The notes beneath the pieces are model-generated. The model was not told the origin of the DNA, made no database searches, and saw only the letters and a list, made by a program, of their open reading frames with translations. Below are positions 12,059-23,967 of a stretch of 64,000 bases of DNA, one piece after another; within the stretch, counting starts at the first letter, position 1; each line of letters opens with the position of its first letter. The translations under genes and the position numbers were made by a program. The stretch is from Galaxea fascicularis (Eukaryota; Cnidaria; Anthozoa; Scleractinia; Euphylliidae): the NCBI GenBank assembly GCA_948470475.1, contig OX419336.1, positions 43,363,868-43,427,867 of the forward strand. The letters are read 5' to 3'.

Positions 12059-15000
12059 GTTCGGCACCCCAAAATAAATCTCCCTTTTCAACTGCCGCGT
12101 TCCGAGATTTGGACCCGCACCCTTTGGGGCGAGGCGCGTACGTGCTGCCTTTGCGTTACTAACGCATCTGGCTTTCCAGCGGGGTGTCTGTAAAACGAGA
12201 ACCGGATAGCTGCTGGTTGCGGATGGAACAATGCGGATAGAAAAAAATTATGAAAAATATTTTTAAAGAAATTAAAAAAAAAAAAAAGAAATCAGGATAG
12301 AAATGTAAGGTAATGACTGAATAAAAAAAAAATAAAAACGGTAATTCCAAAAAAAAAAGAAGTACTGAATAGTAGAAGAAATTGCCAGCGAAATATACTG
12401 TAAAAGGCATGTTGGATGAAAATGAAACAGAAGTATGAAGAAATGCAGCAAAGTATCGACAGGAATACTATTTTTTTCTGGAACTGAAGTCCATGCCCAG
12501 TTTATATCAGATGTTAAAATGGTTGACAAATCCAGAACATAAACCTCTGTTTTTCTCGACAACTGGACCTCGACGCGAAAACAATAACTGGATCAAAGAC
12601 TAATAGCTCCCGTTATTCAACAGACTAGAGCGGAAAACGATATAAGGATTGAAGAAAGTAAATACAACTCTGTTTTTTGAGTAAAATGACCCTCATCAGT
12701 TAAGGTGTTTTTTCCAGAATATAGGTTATTATCAATATTGAACCACGAATTGCCGAGCTTACAAGAACCCCAGTTTACTTGCTATTCTACTCTGATTGGC
12801 TTCCACTTTGTTCCATTGGTTTGCTTGTGATTAGCTTTTATTTATTTTGTTGATAAGCGCAGCAATCAAAAAAATAATTGCAAATTTTATCGTTTAACTG
12901 ATTGACTCATAGTTCATAACTCATTGACACTTAACTTTCCTTGTTGTTTCTTGTTTGCAAGTTCCTGTTGTTATTTACCACAACTTGTTATTGTTCTTGA
13001 TCACATCTTGCTGTTCTTAAACCATTAAAACGATAATGGGCGAGGTGATCACACCTCCTCATCATCAACCTCAAAGCATCAGAAAACTTGAGATAGAGCT
13101 AAAAACCTTGAAAATTTTAGTAAAAACCTTGATCAACTGGCATACAAAAAATATTTAAACTGCCCAAGTGCTAATCAAGAGAAATTGTTTGTTTCCTGTT
13201 TATAAATACGTTTTTTGAATCTAAGATAACTCTGAAATATTTGCCCGCGTGGCATTAAATTTGTCTAGATCATATAAATGGCAGATCATGTGACTAAGGT
13301 TGCTTATGTTTCCAACGCAACAATTATCAATTCATAATGATGGTGAGATTGCGAAGACTACATTCCACTGGCTACATTGGGTACTGAGTAAAAACAAACA
13401 ACAACTAAACAGCAAAAAGAGCAAATCCCAAAAGCTGATCAACATGCGGCAGTCTAGTTAGCAATATTACAGTGCTATATTAATAACTATAATCGCTAAA
13501 GGCGAGAACTGATCTTGCCTATAACCCCAGTGTTATTTGATCTGATGTCGTTTGATTGACTTAAGCTTTGATTGACAATGCTCCTTGCCCCATCCAATGC
13601 CACACCTCATGCCCAGGGTTTACTTGGAGAAATTTCCTGAATGTTTGCCAAGCATGGCAAACTAGGGAATGGTAAAGAATGCAAAGTGACTGAAGGCACA
13701 CAATAACAATTGTCCAAACGGTAACCTAACAACATCAACAACAACAGAAATAGTCCTGAGAATAGTAACCACTGACTGCTGGGATGCTTCTAGATCTTAG
13801 ATTATCTAAATCTACGCAAATAATTCATTGTACTTTGTGCAATCCTTGTCAGATGGAGGATAGTTGCTTTATGTCAGTCGTTATGCCAGTTTATTCTCAC
13901 TTCAATGAGTTATGCCTCATTAAAGGCTTTTGATGTTAAATTTTCCCACTCTTATAATCATGTCCCATATTTCAAGAATCGATGAAGATTGTTCAATTTC
14001 ATGACAGGGCATGGATTGCGATTGCAAGAACAAACCAAGCAACGTCTCCTGTGAAGGCCTTGGAGCAATACATCGCAGCTGCTCACATTTACCTTTTGTT
14101 TAGAGCCTTTGCCAACCCAAGGTCAAGAGAGAAAGTTCCATGGTCATGAGATTAGCTACACCAGAATCAGGGCGTTTATTAAGGTAGCTTTTCGGGAGCT
14201 ATAAGCAATAGCAATATCAATTTCTAGCAATTTCAGTTTCATAATCATTACACTAATCTTTTATAGTTATGATTGTTTTCAAAGATGATTTAATGACAAA
14301 TATTACCTACGATCGTAATTCAGATTAATATTATACTTATTTTCACAATGAAAACCGAATTTTTTAAAAGTAACAAGTTGTTGCGTTATTAATCTGTTAA
14401 TCACTGAAACGCCTATTTTCGAATTTCAGGTTGAAGAATCAGTTAAAGGAGCCTCAGGCACGTCACGGTCATGTGCTTTAAAGAATAACTGGTGGCTAAT
14501 TGTCAAATTCCGCGCCAGTGATACCTACCAATCAAAAATACAAAAGAATGTTCCATCAAATGGAGATAAAAACGAGATGTTGTATTAAACATGTTTGTCA
14601 CCCTACAAACACATTGAGTTGCATCAGCAAGCAACAGCAAGCAAATTAAAGAAACTGTTAGGGCTGGTGCATGCAAACTAACAGGCATGTGAGCTCCGGT
14701 TACACTTTCGATCAAATCAAATCGACTTGTTAACCTTTACTGGAACCGCTGATTAACAAAGTCAGAGTAGACCGCTGAAATTAAATGAAATTCATAACAA
14801 ATACAAGCAAAAAAATTAACTTCAAGAAAGAAACTGGAAAACGCACTGAAATTGCTTTCGTTTTCAATACCATTTAAATATCAGATTTAAATAACAGCTA
14901 AAGAAAACGTTTTCTGAGGCAAAAGAAACAGCTACCAGTAAATATGCAAACAAATTATTTAGAGGGTAAAAAAAAACCAGGTGTGCAAGATCACAAAGTG

Positions 15001-15769
15001 TACGAGCACTCCCTACACACCATTTAAAAAATACGGACATTTTACTAAGCCTTAATTTAACTACTACTCAACCTGATAAAATAACCACGACAATACAAAA
15101 CAAAAACCTATTAAATGAAAACTAAATAACTTCCCCTTCCATTATAGCCACATACCACGCAAGTGTGAGGGAGTGGTTGCAAGTGTGAGGTTTTAGTGTG
15201 ATTAATTTTGGGGGTTTATCACTTGTTGGTCTTTCGGATGAGTGCGAGAACAGGAAATAAAGTCAAACACTTGCGGAAGCTTGAGTGTTGCTTTCGTGTT
15301 ATAGCTGCTGCAGTGGGCTTTCCTTTTATGGCAAACAGAGTAGTTTTACGTAGTACTTACTACGGGAGTTTTTGCGGACGGTTTTTTAAACATTTCAATA
15401 AGTTTTGCCTTGTCATTGAGAAAAGTAAATTATTTTACCTTTGTTCATATTTTTTGGCTTGTTTTCTTTACAATTGGTATAATATTTTTTGCGTTATTTA
15501 CGCCTCTTTTTCCACACGCATTAATGAGACATGTCGGTCCAAAAGTGTACCAAGGACGTTTGTTTAAATCGTTTTGTTTTGGTTCCCGTTTGACATTAAT
15601 CGCTTACACTCTTTATCTAAATTACTTCCCAATGTTTGAGAGAGAGCTCTTCGTTCGTGAAGTTTATTTGCAAGACTTTGTCCATTGTTACGTTTTTTCT
15701 CACACCCATTCATCGAAGATCTAAAGTTTGCAGGGCAGGTGGATTGAATACGGCCAGATTTCAGTCGGT
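12059..15769. other. Intergenic, no gene recognised
   Basis: A-rich tracts at 12245-12365, otherwise mixed AT-rich sequence. Frames at 15208-15724 reach 119 residues but start with non-ATG codons or overlap each other and match nothing I recognise. Confidence 0.5.
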
Positions 15770-16130
15770 AAGGCCGAGGTCAAACTCTGTACTTCACATG
15801 AGCCGAACTAAACTCAATCATTAACTTCATGTGAAGTACGGCGTTTGACCGAATTGAGTTCGATTGATTTCATTTGGATCTACTGTGGCGTTCTTCACGG
15901 CCGGCCACGCTGAAGATAAAGTTTTGGTCAAACGCCGATCTTCGCATGAGCCGAACCGAATGCATAATCATGTTAATGTATATCAATGTATGAGTTAACC
16001 TCGATCGGTTTATTTTCATGATCTAGTTAAGTTCGGCGCTTGACTCAACAGGCGATCTTAACTACTTTGGGTCGACCTAACGTGCAAATAAATTCGGCTC
16101 GTGTGAATTGCAGCGTTTAACGTGGGCCTA
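15770..16130. repeat. Cluster of TTCACATG-GCCGAA dispersed repeats
   Basis: Alternating direct and inverted copies of two words: ACTTCACATGAGCCGAA-like (15790, 15935) and GGCGTTTGACC-like (15838, 15918 inverted, 16035). The same family occurs at 10385-10500. Likely overlapping short inverted-repeat elements. Confidence 0.6.
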
Positions 16131-16781
16131 ATTCTTCGATGATGGAAGCTGTGCATTATGTCACTGTATCGACAAGGGTATGTCAGCCTCTTCGGCAGCA
16201 TGCATAGCGCCTCCATTCCTCCAACAACACTTCTTTGTTCCATCTGCTCAGGGATCCCTAAAACCTCTGCCAGAATAGGAAGGTCGTTTTATGGACCCTT
16301 AACTCGGGATACTGCTCGTAAGGAATATCTAACTTAGTTGACCTATTCACATCATACAAGAATAAACACTCCTCATCTGAAATTAAGCCATCCTCGGATG
16401 CATAGAGTAACTGCTCTCTAGTCTCCTTTAGGGATATTTTTTGCCTACATTTTCGCTATCTTGTTCAGCTTCTTTCACGCCATAGTGACGCTTTGTTGTT
16501 ATTGTTAAACTATTTTCATTTTCGCGGGCTCTCGCACGGACGGAGCCTGGTTTCCCCAGTCCCCGCGCGATCGAGGTCGCTGTAGCCGTCCACAAAACTG
16601 TCGTGCTAAAAGTCCCTTTTGAGTCTCTCTGAGGGTCCACGAACGATCGTCATTTTTCCTTTAACCCTTGCTTACCTGTCATTTAAAACTATAAAGCCTG
16701 TTTGAGTAGTTAATTTTTTACCTCTGTACCAGTACTTTGCTTTATGTTTTAAATTCGCCAACATTTTTATAACTGTCACTT

Positions 16782-16812
16782 CTGAAGATGTATGTTGTGA
16801 CATACGAAACGT
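16782..16812 (+). other. Hammerhead-ribozyme-like core motif, copy 1
   Basis: CTGAAGA is followed by one extra base, a perfect 6-bp stem GTATGT/ACATAC with a four-base loop, then GAAACGTC. The order CTGANGA, stem II, GAAA is that of the hammerhead catalytic core. A canonical core has no extra base between the box and stem II, and stems I and III are not evident, so self-cleavage is not established. Confidence 0.4.
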
Positions 16813-16875
16813 CAAGTCAAGTGAATTCAATTTTGTTATGTTTATATCCGCAGTTTGTTTTCTGTTTGTTTTTAT

Positions 16876-16975
16876 ATAGGGGTATTTAGGGATATACAGG
16901 GGTATACAAGGTTATACAGGGGCAAACAGGGGTATACAATGGTATACTGTGGTAAACAGGGGTATGCAGGGAAAT
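16876..16975. repeat. Outlying 10-bp tandem repeat
   Basis: Ten or so degenerate units of about CAGGGGTATA, in strict 10-bp register. The unit resembles the TACATGGGCA subunit of the foldback element that starts about 100 bp downstream. Confidence 0.8.
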
Positions 16976-17143
16976 TTATATTTAACGTTTAAATACAATC
17001 TAATAGGGGATACGTGAAGTACATTTTGCGCCCGCAAATCAGGTGGTACGCGGTTTCAGGTTTTTCAAGCGTAGATACGTGGTGCAACTATCATATAGTG
17101 GTTTAACGTGCCTTAATAAGCTAAACTATTTATAGTCTTATAT

Positions 17144-18265
17144 ATGACCATGCATGGCCATACACCGGCGTACATAGGGGTACACGATAATGCAAGGGCA
17201 TACACGCGCACGCATGGACATACACTGGTGTACATAGGCGTACACAGTGATACATGGGCATACATGGGCATACACTGGTGTGAGCATAAACGGGCATGCA
17301 TGTCCATACACTAGTGTACACGGGCATACACGGTAATGCATGGGCATAAACAAGCATGCATGGGCATACACTGGTGTACATCGGCGTACACGGTAATACA
17401 TGGGCATACATAGGCATATATGTCCATACACTGGTGTACATGGGCATACATGGGCCTACATGGACATACACTGGTGTACATAGGCATACACAATAATACA
17501 TGGGCATACACGCGCATACATGACATACACTGATGTACATAGGCGTACACTAGTGTACACGGGCCTACATGGGCATACACTGGTGTACATAGGCGTACAC
17601 GGTAATACATGAGCATAAACGGGCATGCATGTCCATACACTAGTGTACACGGGCATACACTGGTGTACATAGGGGTACACGATAACACATCGGCTTACAC
17701 GGGCCTACATGGATATACACTGGTGTACATAGGCATACACTGGTGTACGTGGGCATACACGGACATACGTGGAGATACACTGGTGTACATAGGCGTACAC
17801 CGTAATACATGGGAATACAAAGGCATACATGTCCATACACTGGTGTACATAGGCATACACGGGCATACATGGACATACACTGGTGTACATAGGCATACAC
17901 AATAATGCATGGGTATACATGGTCATACATGGCAATATACTGGCGTACATGGTAATACATGAACATACACGGGCATACATGGACGTGACACTGGTGTACA
18001 TAGGCGAACACGGTAATACATGAACATACACGGGCATACATGGACATACTCTGGTGTACATAGGCGTACACGGTAATTCATGGGCATACACGGACATACA
18101 CTGGTGTACGTAGACATACACGGGCATACATGGACATACACTGTGGTACATAGGGGTACATGGTAATACATGGGGATACACGGACATACATGTCCATACA
18201 TTGATGTATATAGGCGTACATGGTAATACATGGGCATACACGGGCATACATGGACATACACTGGG
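17144..18265. repeat. Foldback left arm: 10-bp subunits in 60-bp units
   Basis: Subunits such as TACACTGGTG, TACATAGGCG, TACACGGTAA, TACATGGGCA, TACACGGGCA and TACATGGACA follow each other in 10-bp register and recur mostly as 60-bp blocks, about 19 times. Confidence 0.9.
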
Positions 18266-18290
18266 GTATGTCGAACTTCACATGTGCCAA

Positions 18291-18341
18291 ATCTAATGCA
18301 AATGAGAAAAATCTATTGTTTTCCCTCATTTGCATTAGATT
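18291..18341. repeat. Hairpin in the foldback spacer
   Basis: AATCTAATGCAAATGAG is followed, 18 bases later, by its reverse complement. It lies near the left edge of the spacer, next to ACTTCACATGTGCC, a word of the dispersed family at 10385 and 15770. Confidence 0.75.
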
Positions 18342-18550
18342 AATTATCCAAGGATAGAATATTTTCGCGACAGAATTGCGTGAACCCAGTTTACGTTAAA
18401 TTCCAGACTTAAACATTTCCGATGTCGCTACCAGTGACTTTGGAGGAAATTCTGACAGCGGCATGCGAAACTTCTGAAATTGAAGCGTGAAAGGGTTTAA
18501 AACTCAGACGGCGGACAAAAAACACTCCATAAATGAGGGCCTCATCAACT

Positions 18551-20200
18551 CATTTAATGTATGCCCATGTAAACCGGTGTATGGCCATGTATACCAGTGT
18601 GTGCCTATGTACACGGGTGTATGGCCATGTATATCCGTGTATGCCCTCGTACGCAAGTGGATGGCCATGTATACCCGTGTATGCCTATGTACACCGGTGC
18701 ATGGCCATGTGTACCTGTGTATGCCTATGTACATTAGTGTATGGCCATGTATACCCATGTATGCCTATGTACGCCGGTGAATGGCCATGTATGTCCGTGT
18801 ATGCCCACGCACACAAGTGTATGGCCCTGTATGGCCATGTATGCCCATATACACCGGTGCATGCCCATCTATGCCCGTGCATGCCCATGTACACCGGTGT
18901 ATGGCCATGTATGTCCGTGTATGTCCGTTTATGCCTATGTACACCAGTGTATGGCCATATATGTCCGTGTATGCCCACGCACACAAGTGTATGGCCATGA
19001 ATACCCGTGTATGTCTATGTACACCGGTGTATGGCCATGTATGTCCATGTATGCCTATGTACCTAAGTGTATGGCCATGTATGTCCGTGTATGCCCATGT
19101 AAACAAGTGTATGGCCATGTATACCCGTGTATGCCTATGTACACCGGTGTATGGTCATGTGTCCCTGTATACCCGTGTATGCCTATGTACATTAGTGTAT
19201 GGCCATGTATACCCATGTATGCCTATGTACGCCGGTGAATGGCCATGTATGTCCGTGTATGCCCACGCACACAAGTGTATGGCCATGTATGCCCATGTAT
19301 GCCCATATACACCGGTGCATGCCCATCTATGCCCGTGCATGCCCATGTACACCGGTGTATGGCCATGTATGTCCGTGTATGTCCGTTTATGCCTATGTAC
19401 ACCAGTGTATGGCCATGTATGTCCGTGTATGCCCATGTACACAAGTGTATGGCAATGTATACCCGTGTATGTCCATGTACAGCGGTGTATGGTCATGTAT
19501 GTCCGTGTATGCCTATGTACACTGGTGTATGGCCATGTATGTCCGTGTATGCCTATGTACCCAAGTTTATGGCCATGTATGTCCATGTATTCCCATATAC
19601 ACCGGTGCATGGCTATGTATGCCCGTGCATGCTCATGTACACCGATGTATGGCCATGTATGTCCGTGTATGCCCACGTACACAAGTGTATGGCCATGTAT
19701 GCCCGTGTATGCCTATGTACACCGGTGCATGGCTATGTATGTCCGTGTATGCCCACGTACACAAGTGTATGGCATGTATCGCCGTGCATGCCCATGTACA
19801 CCGGTGTATGGCCATATATGTCCGTGTATGCCCATATACACAAGTGTATGGCCATGTATGTCCCTGTATGCCTATGTACACCGGTGTATGGCCATGTATG
19901 TCCGTGTATGCCCACGTACACAAGTGTATGGTCATGTATGCCCGTGTATGCCTATGTACACCGGTGTATGGCCATGTATGTCCGTGTATGCCACGTACAC
20001 AAGTGTATGGTCATGTATGCCCGTGTATGCCCATATACACCGGTGTATGGCCATGTATGCCCGTGCATGCCCATGTACACCGGTGTATGGCCATGTATGT
20101 CCCTGTATGCCTATCTACCAAGTGTATTGCCATTTATATCCGTGTATGCCAACGTACACAAGTGTATGGCCACGTATGTAAGTGTATGGCCATGCATGGT
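18551..20200. repeat. Foldback right arm: inverted 10-bp subunits in 40-bp units
   Basis: In the opposite orientation to the left arm, subunits GTATGGCCAT, GTATGTCCGT, GTATGCCCAT and GTACACCGGT recur as 40-bp blocks, roughly 41 times. The order and number of subunits differ from the left arm, so the arms expanded separately from a common 10-bp word. Confidence 0.9.
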
Positions 20201-20277
20201 CATTTATAAGATTATAAATGGTTTAGCTTATTGAGGCACGTTAAACCAGTATATGACAGTTACACCACGTACCTACC

Positions 20278-21397
20278 GATTTTTACATGACGTAGCATTT
20301 GTTCCCAGCCCACATTGCTGGTCACCTGGAGGGAATACCGCGTTCGTTGGTGATGGTTACAAACCGCCAGCCGGATTTCGAAATTTCGACGACAACGAAG
20401 TTTTCCTATTTCAAAGCCAATGCTACCGTGTCGAGCTTTAGCTTTGTTGTGCTGTGCTTATGTGTTCTCAGTGTGTTTTCTCTGTGTATTTGGCAACAAA
20501 GTCATTGAATACTTTCGGAGGACCCGTGCTAAAGGAGCTAATCTTAGTTTTACTGGCTTGCCTTTTGTCATTGGGAAGAAAGATTTGCATTATTTAAAAT
20601 ACGTTGTATAGTAAGAAAGTAGGAGAGAGGAGAAAAAGAATGAGACTAATAATTAATGGTGCACTTTAACTGAAATTATTTGATCTGTTTTGTTAATTCC
20701 TGATGACGTCTGTGTTATCAGACAAAACCAGTCGGATAATAAAGTATTAATAAAGTTAACAAGATCCGTTGCTGTGTGCTATCCACTTGTTTTTAGAAAA
20801 AAATAAATAATGCAAACAAAAATATTTAAAAATTGAACAAAATGTCTAAGTTCCACGATTCGTATTTCAAAGCAAACAAAATCCATAATCCATGCTGAAA
20901 TATTGAAGAAATCCGTGATCCACTGAAATTTTAAAATCCTCCAATCCGTAAAATACATCTTCAAAATTCGAAAACCGAGCAACTTTTTTAGCCAAATCCG
21001 TCGATCCGCGAACCAAGTATCTACTCCCTTCATTTGACATCATGGTAAAACGTTTAAAGTGCAAATTATCCCTAAAAGTTTATTCCCTGATCCTGGTCAT
21101 GCGTTGGACACAGAACTTTGCTGAAGGTTGGAGAACGGAAAACTTATATTAGAAGGAAGAACGTTGGTGTTGCCGTGGATCCTTCGAAGCAAAGTGCGCT
21201 TCCCCTCCCCCTCGCCTCCCTCCCCGGGAATTGCGGCAAGCAGAAACTATCAGTAGCTTTCGAAGGGGTTGTCACAATTTTTTTGCTTGACCATCTATAC
21301 ACGGCATTCTTGTGAACTCAGAGCAGGTTTATTAATTTCTTGGGGGTGTGAATAATTTACACATATTTTAAGATTTTAGCTTTTTATTACTTTGATA
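20278..21397. other. Intergenic; degenerate ATCCGTGATCC-like repeats
   Basis: No gene recognised. Between about 20870 and 21030 the words AAATCC, ATCCGTGATCC, ATCCTCCAATCCG and ATCCGTCGATCCG recur at roughly 35-40 bp, suggesting an old tandem repeat. Confidence 0.45.
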
Positions 21398-21583
21398 CAG
21401 TGGAACCCCGTTAATACGACAACCATCGGGCCATGAAAATTTGGCCGTATTAACGGGTGGTCGGATTAACGGAGCTTTCAAAATAAGAAAATAAGTGGAA
21501 TTATGCAGTTCGGGCCACAAAAAAGTGGTCGTAATAACGAGGTGGTCGTATTAACGGGGTGGTCGTATGGCGGGGTTCCACTG
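21398..21583. mobile_element. pogo/Tc1-mariner-like MITE
   Basis: The 186-bp element begins CAGTGGAACCCCG and ends with the inverted form CGGGGTTCCACTG. The left flank is TA and the right flank TT, compatible with a TA target duplication with one change. Internal copies of GGTCGTATTAACG are also arranged in both orientations. CAGT-type ends with TA sites are typical of pogo/Tigger relatives. No coding capacity. Confidence 0.8.
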
Positions 21584-23073
21584 TTCTCTTAGAAAGATTT
21601 ATATAGCTTGTAGTGTTGTCATACCTGATGAATGCACCGTGTCTAAATAAAGTTATTACTTACTTACTTACTCAGTACTTACGTACTCACGCTTCGCACC
21701 TTCGCCTTCAACGTCTTGCGCTTCGCGTTCGGCTAAGTGAACGCCGGGTGTGCAGGCTAAGAACGCGCATACTCGGCTTGGAACAACTCCAGCCATGTTA
21801 ACTCCAGAAAACTGAAGCTGTGCTTCTAAGGATCCCATCCTGCATTTACTGATCAACAGCAGCTTAACGCCCGTATGACGCGAGTTGGTGCAAAGGTACT
21901 GGAGAAGAGGATGGAGTTTGCTGGACATTACTGACGCTCGTCGCCCAGACCTTGCAGCAAGGAATAACCTTTCGATATGGTTGCAGACGTGCCGTATTCT
22001 TTCAAAAGAGAACTATGTAGGAATGCAAACCGCCTTAGGCGTGAAGACAGACAAAGGCTAACTTCAAAATCCAAATAAATTTTTGTTGCCTAATGGCTAA
22101 GCCCTACATCTGGACATGCCGCTCAAAGGAACGGCATCCGACTCAAAACAACTTCTCGTTTTTCCTGAAGCATATGCACCAACTGGAAAATAAGACACCA
22201 AGCAGCTGACCAAGTAATTTATGGAAATGGAAGACACCCTTCCGGCCTCGCTGGATCGAGTCTCCTGAATTCTCAATCACCTAAATCGTTCTTTTGAATG
22301 TATACCTGCTAATATAGGGATAAGGAAGTTTTCACCTGAAGGAAAATTGAATGTATAATTACAAGTCATAGCTAAAACTTCTGTTTTGACATGCTAGAAA
22401 ACATGTAATTTAACGTAATTAGTGCCGGTTAAGTATTTTCTGTAATGCTTTGTTATGTAATGTAAGGGAAAGTTGTATTGTAATGAAAAAATTGCTTTAA
22501 ATAAAAAAGCCACGGGGGCAAAATTTAAAAAAAGTCCTCCCATACCCTGGGAATCGACCCATGGCACAGGACGACGTGGTAGGAGACCAGGCGGAGAATT
22601 ACGTATGTAGAGACTTAACGAAAAAAATCGCCCGAAACTCCAGTACAGGACGTTGGACAGATAAAAGGACACAGAAAATAGCAAAAGTATTTTTTTATAC
22701 ATATATTTAGTGAATCATAAGCTAAAATACGACAAATCGACGCAGAGTGTTAACAAATCCCATACACACTTTACAATTCTCAACGGCCTGTGAGCTTGGG
22801 CTGTCTGTGTTTAGGAAATCGATTTTGTCAGCCGTAAATATCGAACAACAGATGAACAATTTCACTATAATCAACCTCTAAAGTTGGGGTAGTTTTAATC
22901 AAAACTAGAATTGCCTGGAGGGGGAACATTTACTCAGGTTTCAGTTTGGAGAGGAGGTATTCGCTCTAAGCCTGGTTACAAAGCTGTTGACATAATTTGA
23001 GGTATATATTCCATGGGAGAATGCCATGGATGCACCAGGCCGTTCTTGTATGAATGGGGTAAGACTTCGAACA
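21584..23073. other. Intergenic upstream of cyclin H
   Basis: A short TTAC microsatellite lies at about 21654-21672. No gene recognised. A tRNA-like B-box on the minus strand near 22547-22562 is too weak to call. The cyclin H promoter and 5' leader should lie towards the right end; I see no clear TATA box. Confidence 0.4.
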
Positions 23074-23967
23074 ATGTTTCACACAAGTACACAGAGAAAA
23101 CACTGGACATTTGCAAGTGAACACGAATTGATTGGAATACGTCAGGAAGTCAATAGTGTTTACTGTGAACGTTTTTGCGAAAACCTTCACAACAAAAAAG
23201 ATGTGAACTTTTTGACAGTGGAGGATGAAAAACGGTTAGTCGATTACTATCAACTAGTTTTGATAGAAGTCTGTGATAAGTTCAAGCCTCCAGTACCCAA
23301 TGCAGTGACAGCAACAGCCGTGGCTTACTTGAAACGGTTTTACTTGAAAACGTCGGTTATGGATCACCCTCCCAAAGAGATGTTTTTGGTGTGCCTATAT
23401 ATGGCTTGTAAGGTGGAGGAACACAACATATCAGTAGATAGGTTTGTTGAAATTCTTCCAGCAGACCGAAGAGAAAAGACCAAGGATTTTATTCTAGCCC
23501 ATGAACTGCTGCTTATGCAACGTTTGAGCTTTCATCTGACGGTTCACAATCCTTACCGGCCCATGGAGGGGTTCATTATTGATATCAAAACAAGATGCCC
23601 CAAGTTGGGAGATGCAGAAAAATGGCGCCCTTTAGCTGAAGAGTTTCTTCGAAAAGCGCTTTTGACAGATGTGTGCTTAATTTATCCACCTTCGCAGATT
23701 GCTTTAGCAGCACTTTTTAGTGCATCAGGGGGTGTTGTGAGCTCTTACATCGAGGAAAATCTTGGAGAGCGCCATCAACATGTTCTTAGCCAAACTGAAG
23801 GCATAGTCAAACTGGTTTGTGGTCAACATAGGTCTACAGTAAATAAAGAACAAGTGAAGAATTTAGAACACAAACTCAAAGCTTGTCGAAACCCTGAGAA
23901 CAATCCAGATAACAAACTTTTCAAGAAAAAGAAAGCAGACAAGGAAAAAGCTATGGATGAGAGTTGA
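23074..23967 (+). CDS. CCNH: Cyclin H (CDK-activating kinase/TFIIH subunit)
   Basis: Cyclin H pairs with CDK7 and MAT1 in the nucleus to form the CDK-activating kinase, which activates cell-cycle CDKs and, within TFIIH, phosphorylates the RNA polymerase II tail. The 297-residue product starts MFHTSTQRKHWTF, which aligns with the start of human cyclin H, so I chose the ATG at 23074. An in-frame ATG at 23026 would add 16 residues without similarity. Two cyclin folds are visible (about residues 40-140 and 150-250), with the cyclin-box words FKPPVPNAV, LKRFYLKTSVM, MACKVEEHNIS, HELLLMQRLSFHL and VHNPYRPMEGF. The C-terminus is lysine-rich. Length is slightly under the human 323. The frame is uninterrupted, whereas vertebrate CCNH has many introns, so it is either natively intronless or an intact retrocopy. 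Identity is secure from the sequence. Confidence 0.95.
   Translation: MFHTSTQRKHWTFASEHELIGIRQEVNSVYCERFCENLHNKKDVNFLTVEDEKRLVDYYQLVLIEVCDKFKPPVPNAVTATAVAYLKRFYLKTSVMDHPPKEMFLVCLYMACKVEEHNISVDRFVEILPADRREKTKDFILAHELLLMQRLSFHLTVHNPYRPMEGFIIDIKTRCPKLGDAEKWRPLAEEFLRKALLTDVCLIYPPSQIALAALFSASGGVVSSYIEENLGERHQHVLSQTEGIVKLVCGQHRSTVNKEQVKNLEHKLKACRNPENNPDNKLFKKKKADKEKAMDES

Larger units (their letters stand above)
17071..20277. mobile_element. Foldback-type element with minisatellite arms
   Basis: Unique ends of about 90 bp (17071-17160 and 20190-20277) are inverted copies of each other, sharing GTTTAACGTGCCT and GACCATGCATGGCCATACAC. Inside them are two tandem arrays in opposite orientation around a spacer of about 280 bp. 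Inverted ends made largely of short direct repeats are the hallmark of foldback elements (Drosophila FB, sea urchin TU). Open frames up to 466 residues run through it on both strands, but they are by-products of the repeat and mostly lack a unique sequence. No transposase frame is present. Confidence 0.75.

Noticed and set aside
12070..12185. Possible tRNA or SINE on the minus strand (GCGGGTCCAAATCTCGG)
   Set aside because: The B-box departs from consensus and no acceptor or D-arm pairing could be drawn.
15208..15724. Frames of 119 and 104 residues
   Set aside because: Non-ATG starts, overlapping frames, low-complexity Phe-rich content, no recognisable family.
17113..20234. Many Cys/Tyr/Met-rich frames up to 466 residues
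   Set aside because: Open on both strands and in several frames because of the 10-bp repeat; no unique domain or start context.
22535..22620. Possible tRNA-derived SINE on the minus strand (GGGTCGATTCCCAG)
   Set aside because: Only a B-box-like word; no A-box at the right spacing.
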